Shown here: positions 24,640 through 32,207 of the stretch, one piece after another
How the letters are laid out: each line of letters opens with the position of its first letter
Numbering within the stretch: position 1 is the first letter of the stretch
NCBI GenBank assembly: GCA_964344055.1
Contig: CAYFLT010000006.1
Location: forward strand, 37,619 to 101,618
DNA: 64,000 bases
Direction: 5' to 3'
Source: OFTM10 sp964344055
GTDB lineage: Bacteria; Actinomycetota; Acidimicrobiia; Acidimicrobiales; Aldehydirespiratoraceae
The notes under the pieces: model-generated
The model's input: only the letters and a program-made list of their open reading frames with translations
Databases searched by the model: none
What the model was told of the DNA's origin: nothing
Translations under genes and position numbers: made by a program

Positions 24640-26720
24640 GAGCCACTCCTCGTCGCCAGGAGGGAGCCGTCGGGCGCAACCTCGACCGACCATCCGGGTC
24701 GGATCACGGTTGTGGTCTCCCGCTCCTCGACGACCGCGGGACCCTCGAACGTGGCCCCGATACCGAGTTCTGCCCTCCGGTAGACGGGCGTGTCGACCGG
24801 ATCCGCACCACGGGAAAAGACCATGGGGCGCGATCCGGTCGGCACGGTGTGCCCGTCGCCCGCAGTCGAGTTCTGGGGCTCCACCGACGCCGGCGCGGCG
24901 ATCGCGCTCAGGCGCCAGGTGACCGCCTCGATGCCGACATCGGGGATGGCGAGGCCGTAGATGCGGCGGTACTCGGCTTCGAACGCGTCGTGGACCTGCT
25001 CCGGGCCGGCCGGCCATTCCGGCCCCTCGCCCACCCAGACCGTGATCTCGTTGCCCTGACCCGCATAGCGGGCGTCCACGCCGTAGCGGAAGACCACCGC
25101 GTCATCGGGAACGCCAGCGGCCGACAGCACCCGCCGCCCCTCTTCTCGCAGTTCGTCGAGGAGGGCGTCGCGTTCGGCCGGATCCACCTCGTCGATCAAC
25201 CGCGGCAACGAACGAGCGAGGTCGATTCGCACTGGGGAGACGAGCGTGCCGAAGGCGGAGAGCACGCTGGCATTCACAGGGAAGATCACCCGGGGTGCCT
25301 CGAGCAGATCGGCGACGCCACAGGCATGGACCGGGCCGGCACCACCGAACGCGATCAGGGGGACGCCACGGAGATCGATGCCCATCTCCACCGCGTGCAT
25401 CCGGGCCGCGGCGGCCATGTTCTGGTTCACGACTTCGTGGATCCCGGCCGCGGTGTCGATCATCGAGAGCTCCAACAGCTCGGCAACGCCGGAGGTGGCC
25501 TCGTCGGCCAGCTTCGGGTCGAGGGGCATGTCGCCGCCGAGGAACGCGGCCGGATCGAGGAGCCCGAGAACGACGTCTGCATCGGTGACCGCCGGGGTGG
25601 TGCCGCCCCGTCCGTACGACGCGGGCCCGGGGTCCGCCCCCGCCGACTCCGGACCGACCTTGAGCAGGCCGAACTGGTCGACGTGGGCGAGGCTGCCGCC
25701 GCCGGCCCCGATCTCGACGAGATCGACCGACGGCACCGACACCGGGAATCCGGAACCCTTCTTGAAGCGATAGGCCCGGGCGACCTCGAAGGTGTTGGTG
25801 AGTTCGGGCTCGCCGTGCTCGATCAAGCAGGCCTTGGCGGTGGTGCCGCCCATGTCGAAACAGAGGAGGCGGTCCTCGCCGAGGCGTCTCGCGAACCAGC
25901 TGCCCGCGAGGGCACCGGCGGCGGGTCCGGACTCCACCAGCCGGATCGGCCCACGGGCCGCGTCGTCCGCCGACACCACGCCCCCGTTCGACAGCATCAT
26001 CAACACCGACCCGCCGAACCCTTCGGCCGAGAGCCACTTCTGGAGTTCGTCGAGGTAGGGCCCGATCACGGGCATGGTGGCGGCGTTGCACGCCGTGGTG
26101 ACCATGCGGGGGTACTCGCGGATCTGGGGTGAGATCTCCGCCGAGATGCAGACCGGAACGCCCAGCTCACCGCGGAGATGGTCGGCCACGGCCCGCTCGT
26201 TGTCGGCGTTGACGTAGGAGTTGAGGAGACAGATCGCCACCGACTCGACCTCGGCGGCCTTCAGCTCGCCGGTCAGACGGTCGAGATCGTCGGCGTGCGG
26301 AGGCCGGAGCACGACCCCTTCCGCGCCGGTGCGTTCGTCGAGCTCGAAGGTGAGATGTCGCGGAATCGGTGGCTCGGGGAACTCGATCTGCAGGTCGTAC
26401 ATGTCGTAGCGGTGCTCATCGCGGATCAGGAGGGTGTCGCCGAACCCCTGGGTCGTGACGAGTCCCGCTCGGCCGGTCTTGCCCTCGATCAACGCGTTGG
26501 TGATCAGGGTCGTGGCGTGAACGATCGGGGCATTGATGTCGCTCGGCTGCACTCCGGCCTTGCCCAGCAGCTGGGTGACCCCGGTCCTCACGCCTTCCAG
26601 CGGAGCCGCCGGAGTGGTCAGGGTCTTGTCGACCACGACCCGGCCTGACGCGGCGTCGAGGAGCACGACGTCGGTGAACGTACCTCCGATGTCGACCGCC
26701 AGCCTCCAGTCCGCGTTCAT
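24636..26720 (-). CDS. Hydantoinase A/oxoprolinase-family ATPase subunit (HyuA-like)
   Basis: 694-residue ASKHA-fold subunit. The phosphate-binding motif RLAVDIGGTFTDVVLLD starts at residue 6, VESGPAAGALAGSW and LLCFDMGGTTAKACLIE are the second and third nucleotide-site motifs, and IGAGGGSLAHVD and FGGAGPVHACGVAD are typical family stretches. It hydrolyses ATP to drive hydrolysis or carboxylation by the HyuB-like partner encoded next. Single-polypeptide 5-oxoprolinases fuse both parts; here they are separate as in the hydantoinase and acetophenone carboxylase groups. It begins seven bases after the cupin gene. Confidence 0.9.
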   Translation of the reverse strand: MNADWRLAVDIGGTFTDVVLLDAASGRVVVDKTLTTPAAPLEGVRTGVTQLLGKAGVQPSDINAPIVHATTLITNALIEGKTGRAGLVTTQGFGDTLLIRDEHRYDMYDLQIEFPEPPIPRHLTFELDERTGAEGVVLRPPHADDLDRLTGELKAAEVESVAICLLNSYVNADNERAVADHLRGELGVPVCISAEISPQIREYPRMVTTACNAATMPVIGPYLDELQKWLSAEGFGGSVLMMLSNGGVVSADDAARGPIRLVESGPAAGALAGSWFARRLGEDRLLCFDMGGTTAKACLIEHGEPELTNTFEVARAYRFKKGSGFPVSVPSVDLVEIGAGGGSLAHVDQFGLLKVGPESAGADPGPASYGRGGTTPAVTDADVVLGLLDPAAFLGGDMPLDPKLADEATSGVAELLELSMIDTAAGIHEVVNQNMAAAARMHAVEMGIDLRGVPLIAFGGAGPVHACGVADLLEAPRVIFPVNASVLSAFGTLVSPVRIDLARSLPRLIDEVDPAERDALLDELREEGRRVLSAAGVPDDAVVFRYGVDARYAGQGNEITVWVGEGPEWPAGPEQVHDAFEAEYRRIYGLAIPDVGIEAVTWRLSAIAAPASVEPQNSTAGDGHTVPTGSRPMVFSRGADPVDTPVYRRAELGIGATFEGPAVVEERETTTVIRPGWSVEVAPDGSLLATRSGS

Positions 26721-26727
26721 CTCCGGA

Positions 26728-27114
26728 TCACCCGTTCCTCAGGTCGTCGCGGGGCGGGGCGAACACGTCGAGGATCCAACATTCGCCGTACTCGTCGTCA
26801 CCGATGAACACGCTGTCGCCATGCCAGACGCCGAGCGAGGCGAGGTAGAAGTCGTGTTCTTCGAGCACCACCCGACGCTCGTCCTCCTCGTCGCCGATCC
26901 GGAAGTCGAGCTTGCCTCTGGCGATGATGCCCAGTTGCTCGTGGTCGTCGTGCTTGTGCAGGAACGACCCGGTGGCACCGCCGCTGATGCGCCAGAAGCA
27001 GAGCTGGAGTTGCTCACCGGTGATCACGCGGCGCCGGAACCCCGGGCGATCGGTCTCCTTGAACGCGGCGTCGTCGTAGAAGTGGCAGAACTCGTTCAGG
27101 AACGGCGAGGTCAC
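26728..27114 (-). CDS. Small cupin-domain protein
   Basis: 128-residue single-domain cupin. The metal-binding motif is GSFLHKHDDHEQLGIIARG (His-x-His...Glu), with the second motif around DFYLASLGVWHGDSVF giving the last histidine. Small cupins act as isomerases, dioxygenases or metal-binding helpers; the function is not known. It is placed between the VOC gene (four-base overlap at 27111-27114, GTG start) and the HyuA-like gene, so it belongs to the catabolic operon. Confidence 0.8.
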   Translation of the reverse strand: MTSPFLNEFCHFYDDAAFKETDRPGFRRRVITGEQLQLCFWRISGGATGSFLHKHDDHEQLGIIARGKLDFRIGDEEDERRVVLEEHDFYLASLGVWHGDSVFIGDDEYGECWILDVFAPPRDDLRNG

Positions 27115-27596
27115 GTGTCGACACCGAGGGCCGAAAAACGTGCCTTGTCACCCGCGATGTCGAGGGGGCGGATGATCGCCTCGTGCTCCTCGTCACCCCA
27201 GTGCTCCCGAGGGGTGAGCCACATCACTTCGAACTCGATGCCGTCGGGGTCCTTGCCGTAGAGCGACTTGTTGTTGCCGTGATCGGAAGCCCCGACCAGG
27301 GCGCCTGCGGCTTCGAGTCGGGCCTGCATCTCTTGGAGTTCCGACAGGGTGCCGACCTCCCAGGCCAGGTGGTAGAGCCCGACGGTGCGGGCTCCCGCCT
27401 CGGAGGGCTGGGCCTGTTCACCGATCGTGAAGAAGGCGATGTCGTGATGGTTCTCCGATGCCGGGCCCCGCATGAACACATACGGACCGGGTCCATCGAT
27501 GATCGTGTCGAACCCGAGGACATCTTCGTAGAACCGCTGATGCCGGGCCGCGTCCCGCACGTAGAGCACCGCGTGGTTCATCCCGCGAATGGCCAT
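27111..27596 (-). CDS. VOC-superfamily protein, extradiol-dioxygenase-like
   Basis: 161 residues. It begins MAIRGMNHAVLYVRDAARHQ, with a metal-ligand histidine (NHAVLY), has a second histidine in VGLYHLAWEVG and a glutamate in DGIEFEVMWLTP: the His-His-Glu set of type I extradiol (catechol 2,3-) dioxygenases and glyoxalases. Iron-dependent ring cleavage is therefore possible, though the protein is half the size of a classical two-module enzyme. First gene of the long minus-strand operon, 49 bp downstream of the regulon palindrome at 27646-27658. Confidence 0.82.
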   Translation of the reverse strand: MAIRGMNHAVLYVRDAARHQRFYEDVLGFDTIIDGPGPYVFMRGPASENHHDIAFFTIGEQAQPSEAGARTVGLYHLAWEVGTLSELQEMQARLEAAGALVGASDHGNNKSLYGKDPDGIEFEVMWLTPREHWGDEEHEAIIRPLDIAGDKARFSALGVDT

Positions 27597-27645
27597 GGGA
27601 GTGTCCTTCCCTGCTACCTCTCGATCGAGAGACGCCTATGGACTG

Positions 27646-27658
27646 ATGGTCAGACCAT
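27646..27658. promoter_or_regulatory. Operator of the GntR/FCD regulon, upstream of the main catabolic operon
   Basis: ATGGTCAGACCAT, a perfect 13-bp palindrome, with flanking CTATGG and CCATAG arms. On the minus strand it is followed by AGTCCATAGGCG, close to the sequence after the 10104 operator, so both promoters share the operator and -10 layout. Confidence 0.7.
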
Positions 27659-27706
27659 AGTGCTCCGTGAACCTGGCGGGCAATCAAGGGCCCTCTCAGA
27701 CCCGGA

Positions 27707-28693
27707 TCAGGCCTCGATCAAGGCGAGGAACCGGCGCCGCCATTCCACCGACGGCTTGTCGGACTGCACGCTCACGAGGTCGGTCTGGCCGAGCGGGAGC
27801 GACCCCGGGACCCGTTCGAGCATGGCCTTGTCCTCCGCACCGATCGCCCGGTCGAAGGCGATGGTCTCCTCCCGATCGACCGAGTGGTCGTCGTTGCGCC
27901 ACACCACGAACGTGAAGTAGCTGGTGACCGCGTCGAGCGGGGTGCTGCACAACAACAGGATGTGTTCGAGCCCGTCGGCATACCGGATGGTGCTGCGCAC
28001 GATCAGCGGGAGTGCGTAGCCGGTGGTCATCCAGCGGTGCAGGACCTCTTCCTCGGATCCGCTGATGACGTTCGCCTCCTCGGGATTGTTGACATCGACC
28101 TCGTAGGCGTAGCCGTAGAAGTCGTCATCGAGTTGCTGGAGGTCGATCTTCGGCACGGTCGGATCGAGGCCGTCGCCGAAGGTGCCGGTGTGGACCCAAG
28201 GGAAGTGACTGATGTCGAGGAAGTTGTCGACCATTCGAGTCGCCGCCGTCCGCCACACGTCGACGCCGGTGTTGATCCGCCGGAACGCCGGGTCGTCGTC
28301 GTGGGGGACGCCGGGAACGTCGCCGGCCGGGTCACCGGGGCTGATCCAGACGAGGCCGTAGCGCTCGGTGAGGCGGGTGCACGGCAGGTGGGCCGCGGGT
28401 GGGATCGTCGCGCCCTCGCCTGACGACGGCACGTCCACGCAACGACCCTCGTCGGCGAAGGCCCAGCCGTGATACGGGCAGACGAGCCGGCCCTCGTCCA
28501 CCCGGCCGGCCGACAGCGGCGCTTCGCGGTGGGGGCAACGATCGGGGGCGGCCACGAGGGTGCCGTCGGGGGCGCGCCAGAGGACGTGGTCGTCGCCCAG
28601 GAGGGTGACCTTCAACGGCCCTGGGTCGACGTCGGCGACCTCCGCGACGGGGTACCAGTGGTCACGAAGTGCGGGGGATCGGGTCCAGTCCAT
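27707..28693 (-). CDS. Rieske oxygenase, short form (vanillate/caffeine demethylase-like)
   Basis: 328 residues. Rieske ligands C53-x-H55 (RCPHREAPL) and C72-x2-H75 (VCPYHGWAF) lie near the N-terminus. The mononuclear iron site is VDNFLDISHFPWVHTG. The compact size and DxxDxxHxxxxH-like spacing place it with O- and N-demethylating monooxygenases such as VanA and NdmA rather than ring dioxygenases. ATG 28693 is preceded by GAGGAG; longer upstream frame is not needed. It diverges from the SnoaL-like gene (55 bp between starts) and ends 110 bp before the main operon start. No reductase is encoded nearby. Confidence 0.88.
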   Translation of the reverse strand: MDWTRSPALRDHWYPVAEVADVDPGPLKVTLLGDDHVLWRAPDGTLVAAPDRCPHREAPLSAGRVDEGRLVCPYHGWAFADEGRCVDVPSSGEGATIPPAAHLPCTRLTERYGLVWISPGDPAGDVPGVPHDDDPAFRRINTGVDVWRTAATRMVDNFLDISHFPWVHTGTFGDGLDPTVPKIDLQQLDDDFYGYAYEVDVNNPEEANVISGSEEEVLHRWMTTGYALPLIVRSTIRYADGLEHILLLCSTPLDAVTSYFTFVVWRNDDHSVDREETIAFDRAIGAEDKAMLERVPGSLPLGQTDLVSVQSDKPSVEWRRRFLALIEA

Positions 28694-28748
28694 ACGAGCT
28701 CCTCGGTGGTCGCGGTCGTCGGCGGCCTGGCCGTGCCACAGTGAGTCC

Positions 28749-29177
28749 ATGAAGGACAGCTCGTCAAGCCCGACCGACGTCGTGCGCTCCTACTTCGCGG
28801 CGTTCGACGGCCGCGATGCCGACTCGATCGCCGCACACGTCACCGAGGACTTCGTCAACGAACACACCGCCGCGCTGGGGTCGGGCTGCGTCGGACGCGA
28901 CGAGTACCGGCAGCGTCTGCCGGGCTTCCTCGACTCCATGCCCGACCTCCACTACGAGCTCGAATCGGTTCTGGCCGACGACGCCGATGTCGCGGTCTTC
29001 TACACGATGACCGGGCGGTTCCAGGGCGAGGCGCCCTTCTCGGTGAGAGGGGCCCAACGCGTGGAGGTGCGCGAAGGCCTTGTCGCAAAGCGCACCGACT
29101 ACTGGGACAGCGCCGCCTTTCTCATCCAGGTGGACCCAGGGGCGGCGCGGACACTGGGGGAGCTGGGGATCGGCTGA
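28749..29177 (+). CDS. SnoaL-like/NTF2-fold small protein
   Basis: 142 residues with the cone-shaped NTF2-like fold typical of SnoaL polyketide cyclases and many small isomerases or hydrolases: VVRSYFAAFDGRDADSIAAH, DFVNEHTAALGSG, FLDSMPDLHYELESVLADD and a C-terminal KRTDYWDSAAFL. No catalytic assignment is possible. ATG 28749 lies 55 bp from the divergent Rieske start, so the two genes share a promoter region. A dispersed palindrome starts right after its stop codon, in the convergent gap with the GntR gene. Confidence 0.72.
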   Translation: MKDSSSSPTDVVRSYFAAFDGRDADSIAAHVTEDFVNEHTAALGSGCVGRDEYRQRLPGFLDSMPDLHYELESVLADDADVAVFYTMTGRFQGEAPFSVRGAQRVEVREGLVAKRTDYWDSAAFLIQVDPGAARTLGELGIG

Positions 29178-29212
29178 GTTGTTGCGGGTGCCTGGCACCA
29201 CTGAAACAACTT
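29178..29212. repeat. Dispersed palindromic repeat, copy B, between convergent genes
   Basis: Inner stem GGTGCC-T-GGCACC (29187-29199) with outer arms GTTGTT and AACAAC, immediately after the SnoaL-like stop codon and before the convergent GntR gene. It is nearly identical to copy A at 10741-10769. Probably a bidirectional terminator or REP-like element. Confidence 0.7.
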
Positions 29213-29255
29213 GCGGGCGACGCTCGCCATGGGGCGAGTCACCCAGGGACGCGGG

Positions 29256-30008
29256 CTAGACGAGATTGTCGACCATGGCTTGGGCGACGGCTCCGACGTG
29301 GTCGCGGGTGCAGCGTTCCATCTCGTCGATGTCGCCGATCGCGAAGGCGAGGGCGATGGCCTCGTGGGCGGCGCTGGAGTCGGCGACGATGCGACGCACT
29401 TCGGCCCGGTTCTGTTCGTCGCTGAGCAGGTCGTCGAACTCCCGGGAACGGAAGAGTTCGTCGAGGACCTTGCCGTAGAGCTCGATCAGCAGAGGGTTGC
29501 CGCACGCGGCTGCCACGGTGGTGTGGAACTCGCGGTCGAGCCGGCGGAATTCGGCGATGTCGAGCTCGCTGTGGAATCGGTCGGCGAGTTCGGAGACGCG
29601 GGCCCGGGTGGAGTCATCGGCCCGGACGGCGGCAAGTGCGAAGATCGGGACCTCGAGCACCCGTCGGGTTTCGAAGAGTTGGGCGACGAAGTCCTTGCGG
29701 TCGTCGGGCCGGTTGACCACGACCTCGGGCAGGTGTTCGGCGACGAAGGACCGGTTGCCGCGGCGTTCCACGACCCCGAGTGACAGCAGGCCTTGCATGG
29801 CCTCTCGGACCGACGTGCGGGCGACCCGGAACTGATCCGCGAGGTCCCGCTCCGACGGCATCCGGGCGCCGGGGCGGAGCTCGCCAGTGGTGATCCGACG
29901 AAGCAGTTGCGCCCGGATCTGGCTGCTCACGGTCTCCCGTGAGATTGGTTCGAACTCCAGACCATTGTCGTGGTCGGGGGCGTCGTCGATCACGGTGTTT
30001 TCGAGCAC
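29256..30008 (-). CDS. GntR-family regulator, FadR/FCD type; probable regulator of the catabolic island
   Basis: 250 residues. The N-terminal winged helix (IRAQLLRRITTGELRPGARM, then PSERDLADQFRVARTSVREA) is that of GntR proteins. The C-terminal all-helical FCD ligand domain has the metal-binding histidines in DREFHTTVAAACGN, SSAAHEAIALAF and CTRDHVGAV. GTG 30008 has AAGGGGA upstream. A TGGTCGGACCA palindrome lies 21 bp before the start, so it is probably autoregulated. The same palindrome precedes three VOC-gene promoters of the island. FCD regulators usually release DNA on binding an organic acid, so the inducer may be a pathway intermediate. Confidence 0.88.
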   Translation of the reverse strand: MLENTVIDDAPDHDNGLEFEPISRETVSSQIRAQLLRRITTGELRPGARMPSERDLADQFRVARTSVREAMQGLLSLGVVERRGNRSFVAEHLPEVVVNRPDDRKDFVAQLFETRRVLEVPIFALAAVRADDSTRARVSELADRFHSELDIAEFRRLDREFHTTVAAACGNPLLIELYGKVLDELFRSREFDDLLSDEQNRAEVRRIVADSSAAHEAIALAFAIGDIDEMERCTRDHVGAVAQAMVDNLV

Positions 30009-30029
30009 CAGATCCCCTTTCTGGTCCTA

Positions 30030-30040
30030 TGGTCGGACCA
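30030..30040. promoter_or_regulatory. Operator of the GntR/FCD regulon at the regulator's own promoter
   Basis: TGGTCGGACCA, 21 bp upstream of the GntR start codon, matching the core of the 15-bp palindromes at 10104, 27646 and 30074. The position suggests direct repression of the gene by its product. Confidence 0.6.
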
Positions 30041-30073
30041 ATGATCCAACTCTAGCGGCTCTCCAGGGCGGCT

Positions 30074-30088
30074 GATGGTCTGACCATC
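30074..30088. promoter_or_regulatory. Operator of the GntR/FCD regulon, upstream of the VOC gene at 30180
   Basis: GATGGTCTGACCATC, a perfect 15-bp palindrome, followed after nine bases by a possible -10, TAGCGT (30098-30103). With the 30030 site it occupies the divergent promoter region of the regulator and the VOC gene. Confidence 0.7.
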
Positions 30089-30179
30089 GGACCGTGCTAG
30101 CGTCGGCCACGGACCGGCCGCACCACCGCGACTGCGATCCCATCCTCGACTGCGCCACCCTCGACTGCGGAGGTTCCCG

Positions 30180-30665
30180 ATGACCGAACCCGTCTACGAC
30201 GTCGGACCCGCCAAGGCCCGCTGGACCCACATCGCCCTGCGAGTCAAGGACATCGACGCCACCATCGACTGGTACACCCAGTACACACCGATGGAGCTGC
30301 TCGCCAAACGTGAGGATGCCGACGGCTACGGGGCCTGGCTCGGCATGAGCGACATGGTCGACAATCCGTTCCTGCTCGTGGTCGCCCAGTTCTTCGAGGG
30401 TCATGACCCCTTCGCCAGCGCACCCCATGCCGTGCTCGCCCCGTTTGCCCATCTCGGCGTCGAGGTCCCGACCCAAGAGGAAGTCGACGCGATGGCGAAG
30501 CGGGGCGAGGAGTCAGGGTGTCTCGCCATGCCACCGACGATGATGCCGCCACCGATCGGCTACATCTGCATGCTGCGCGACCCCGATGGAAACACCGTCG
30601 AGTACTCCTGGGATCAGGGCGTCTACGCCACCGCCCAGGAGATCTGGGGCGATCAGGCGAACTGA
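30180..30665 (+). CDS. VOC-superfamily protein
   Basis: 161 residues. WTHIALRVKDIDATIDWYTQ gives the first metal-ligand histidine and first beta-alpha unit; FAHLGVEVPTQEEVDAMAK gives the second histidine; MLRDPDGNTVEYSWDQG gives the glutamate. This is the glyoxalase I/extradiol dioxygenase pattern. Reaction not known. It is the third VOC gene to lie directly behind a TGGTCNGACCA palindrome, and is transcribed divergently from the GntR gene. It converges on the histidine phosphatase gene with 17 bp between stops. Confidence 0.8.
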   Translation: MTEPVYDVGPAKARWTHIALRVKDIDATIDWYTQYTPMELLAKREDADGYGAWLGMSDMVDNPFLLVVAQFFEGHDPFASAPHAVLAPFAHLGVEVPTQEEVDAMAKRGEESGCLAMPPTMMPPPIGYICMLRDPDGNTVEYSWDQGVYATAQEIWGDQAN

Positions 30666-30682
30666 ACCGCCGCCGAGGTGGC

Positions 30683-31270
30683 TCACTCCGGTGGCATCAC
30701 CTGGGTGTTGAACTCCTTGAGTACGAGCTCGCCGTGGTAGTAGCCGATCACGCTCACCGAGCCGACGCCGAGAGACAGCTTCAGAATCTGAGACGCGGTG
30801 CCGCCCATCGCCCAAACCGAAGCGGACTTGATCGGGGTGGAGTGGCTCACCACCAGGACATTGCGATCTCTCGCCCGTTCCTCGACGTCGACGCAGGCCG
30901 ACGTCACCCGTTCGTGTAGCGCCAGCATCGACTCGCCACCGTCGGGGACATACCCGATGTCCTCGGTCCAGGCATTGCCGAGCTCCTGGACGACGTCGCT
31001 GATGCGGCGAAGGTCGTAGCTGCCGAAGTCGATCTCCCGCCACCGATCGTCGATCACCGCCTGGCCGCCGAAGCCGGCGTATTCAGCGGTCTCCCGGGTG
31101 CGGATCAGCGAGCTGGTGATCACCTCGTCGATCTTCCACCTTGACCGGATGTAGTCGCCCGCCGCCGAAGCCTGAGTCCGGCCGAGCTCGTCTAGCGGCG
31201 AATCCTGCTGCCCCTGGAGGCGGGCGCTCGCATTGGTCGGCGTGCGTCCGTGGCGCAGGAGGATGATCAC
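30683..31270 (-). CDS. Histidine phosphatase (phosphoglycerate mutase-like) family protein
   Basis: 195 residues. The phospho-histidine motif ILLRHGRTPTN is at the N-terminus, the acid is in DDRWREIDFGSYD, and the second histidine is in LVVSHSTPIKSAS. These enzymes dephosphorylate small metabolites such as sugar phosphates, bis-phosphates or cobalamin precursors. The GTG start at 31270 puts the motif at residue 6, as in relatives. It is divergent from the MBL-fold gene. The substrate cannot be deduced. Confidence 0.85.
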   Translation of the reverse strand: MIILLRHGRTPTNASARLQGQQDSPLDELGRTQASAAGDYIRSRWKIDEVITSSLIRTRETAEYAGFGGQAVIDDRWREIDFGSYDLRRISDVVQELGNAWTEDIGYVPDGGESMLALHERVTSACVDVEERARDRNVLVVSHSTPIKSASVWAMGGTASQILKLSLGVGSVSVIGYYHGELVLKEFNTQVMPPE

Positions 31271-31319
31271 GTCCCGAGTGTCGCACGCGGCCGCGGCCAG
31301 GTACACCCGCGCCGAGGAC

Positions 31320-31325
31320 TACTGT
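31320..31325 (+). promoter_or_regulatory. Probable leaderless promoter -10 of the MBL-fold gene
   Basis: TACTGT (TANNNT) ends seven bases before ATG 31333, with no ribosome-binding site. Confidence 0.4.
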
Positions 31326-31332
31326 CGCCTTC

Positions 31333-32154
31333 ATGTGCGGTCATCACACTGCCGACGGCACGCCCATCGGTCACCATCATCACGATGGCCCCGTCTTCTG
31401 GCCGCGGCCCCGCACCCGGCCCCGACGGGCGTTTCTCGGCGATGTCGGCAAGGGTGCGATGGCGCTCGCGATCTTCAGCCCGGTCGTCGCGGCCTGCTCC
31501 GGCGACAACGGCAGCGGTACCACCTCCGCCGGAACGGACTCGACCTCCACGTCCCGTGCCCAGCCGAGCCTGCAGTGGGGTCGCACCGACCTCGGCTTCG
31601 TCTCGGCGTATGTGCTGGTGCGCGGCACCGAGGCAGCCATCGTCGACACCGGCTCCGCAGGAAGCGCGCCGACCATCGGCGACACGCTCGCCGGGTTCGG
31701 GCTCACCTACGCCGACGTCACCCACGTGGTCCTCACGCACCACCATCCCGATCACGTGGGGTCCATCGACGCGGTGCTCGCCGAGGCAACCGGAGCAACC
31801 GCTCACGCCGGGGAGCTCGATCTCGACGAGATCGCGCGTGACACGATCAACCCGCTCACCGGTGGGGAGGACGTCTTCGGGCTCGAGGTGATCGCCACGC
31901 CAGGTCACACTGAGGGGCACATGGCGGTCATCGACCACGACGCCGGACTGCTCGTCGCGGGTGACGCCCTCAACACCCCGGGCGGAGCCGTCCAGGGCGC
32001 CAACCCCGACTTCACCCGCGACATGGACACCGCCAACGACTCCATCCGCCGCCTCGCCGAGCTGAGCTTCAACACGCTCCTTGTCGGCCACGGCGAACCG
32101 GTCGAGACGAACGCCGACACCGCGGTCGCCGACCTGGCCGCCTCACTCACCTGA
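31333..32154 (+). CDS. MBL-fold metallo-hydrolase, Tat-exported lipoprotein with His-rich N-terminus
   Basis: 273 residues. The metal site is VVLTHHHPDHVGSI (HxHxDH), with further ligands in IATPGHTEGHMAVI, VAGDALN and LLVGHGEPV. Before it is a Tat signal (RPRRAFLGDVGKGAMALAIF) ending in VVAACSG, which looks like a lipobox, so the enzyme is probably folded and loaded with metal before export and then lipid-anchored. Unusually, the Tat signal is preceded by a 28-residue stretch rich in histidine (CGHHTADGTPIGHHHHDGP). Substrate unknown. ATG 31333 is probably leaderless. Confidence 0.82.
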   Translation: MCGHHTADGTPIGHHHHDGPVFWPRPRTRPRRAFLGDVGKGAMALAIFSPVVAACSGDNGSGTTSAGTDSTSTSRAQPSLQWGRTDLGFVSAYVLVRGTEAAIVDTGSAGSAPTIGDTLAGFGLTYADVTHVVLTHHHPDHVGSIDAVLAEATGATAHAGELDLDEIARDTINPLTGGEDVFGLEVIATPGHTEGHMAVIDHDAGLLVAGDALNTPGGAVQGANPDFTRDMDTANDSIRRLAELSFNTLLVGHGEPVETNADTAVADLAASLT

Positions 32155-32207
32155 GTTCTCCCTGCCGACGCCCGAGAAGCAGAGGCGCCAGACCCCCAGA
32201 GCGACAC

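Noticed and set aside
28694..28748. A fifth GntR operator between the divergent Rieske and SnoaL-like genes
   Set aside because: The region has TGGTCGCGGTCG but not the TGGTC-N-GACCA palindrome, so it is not counted.
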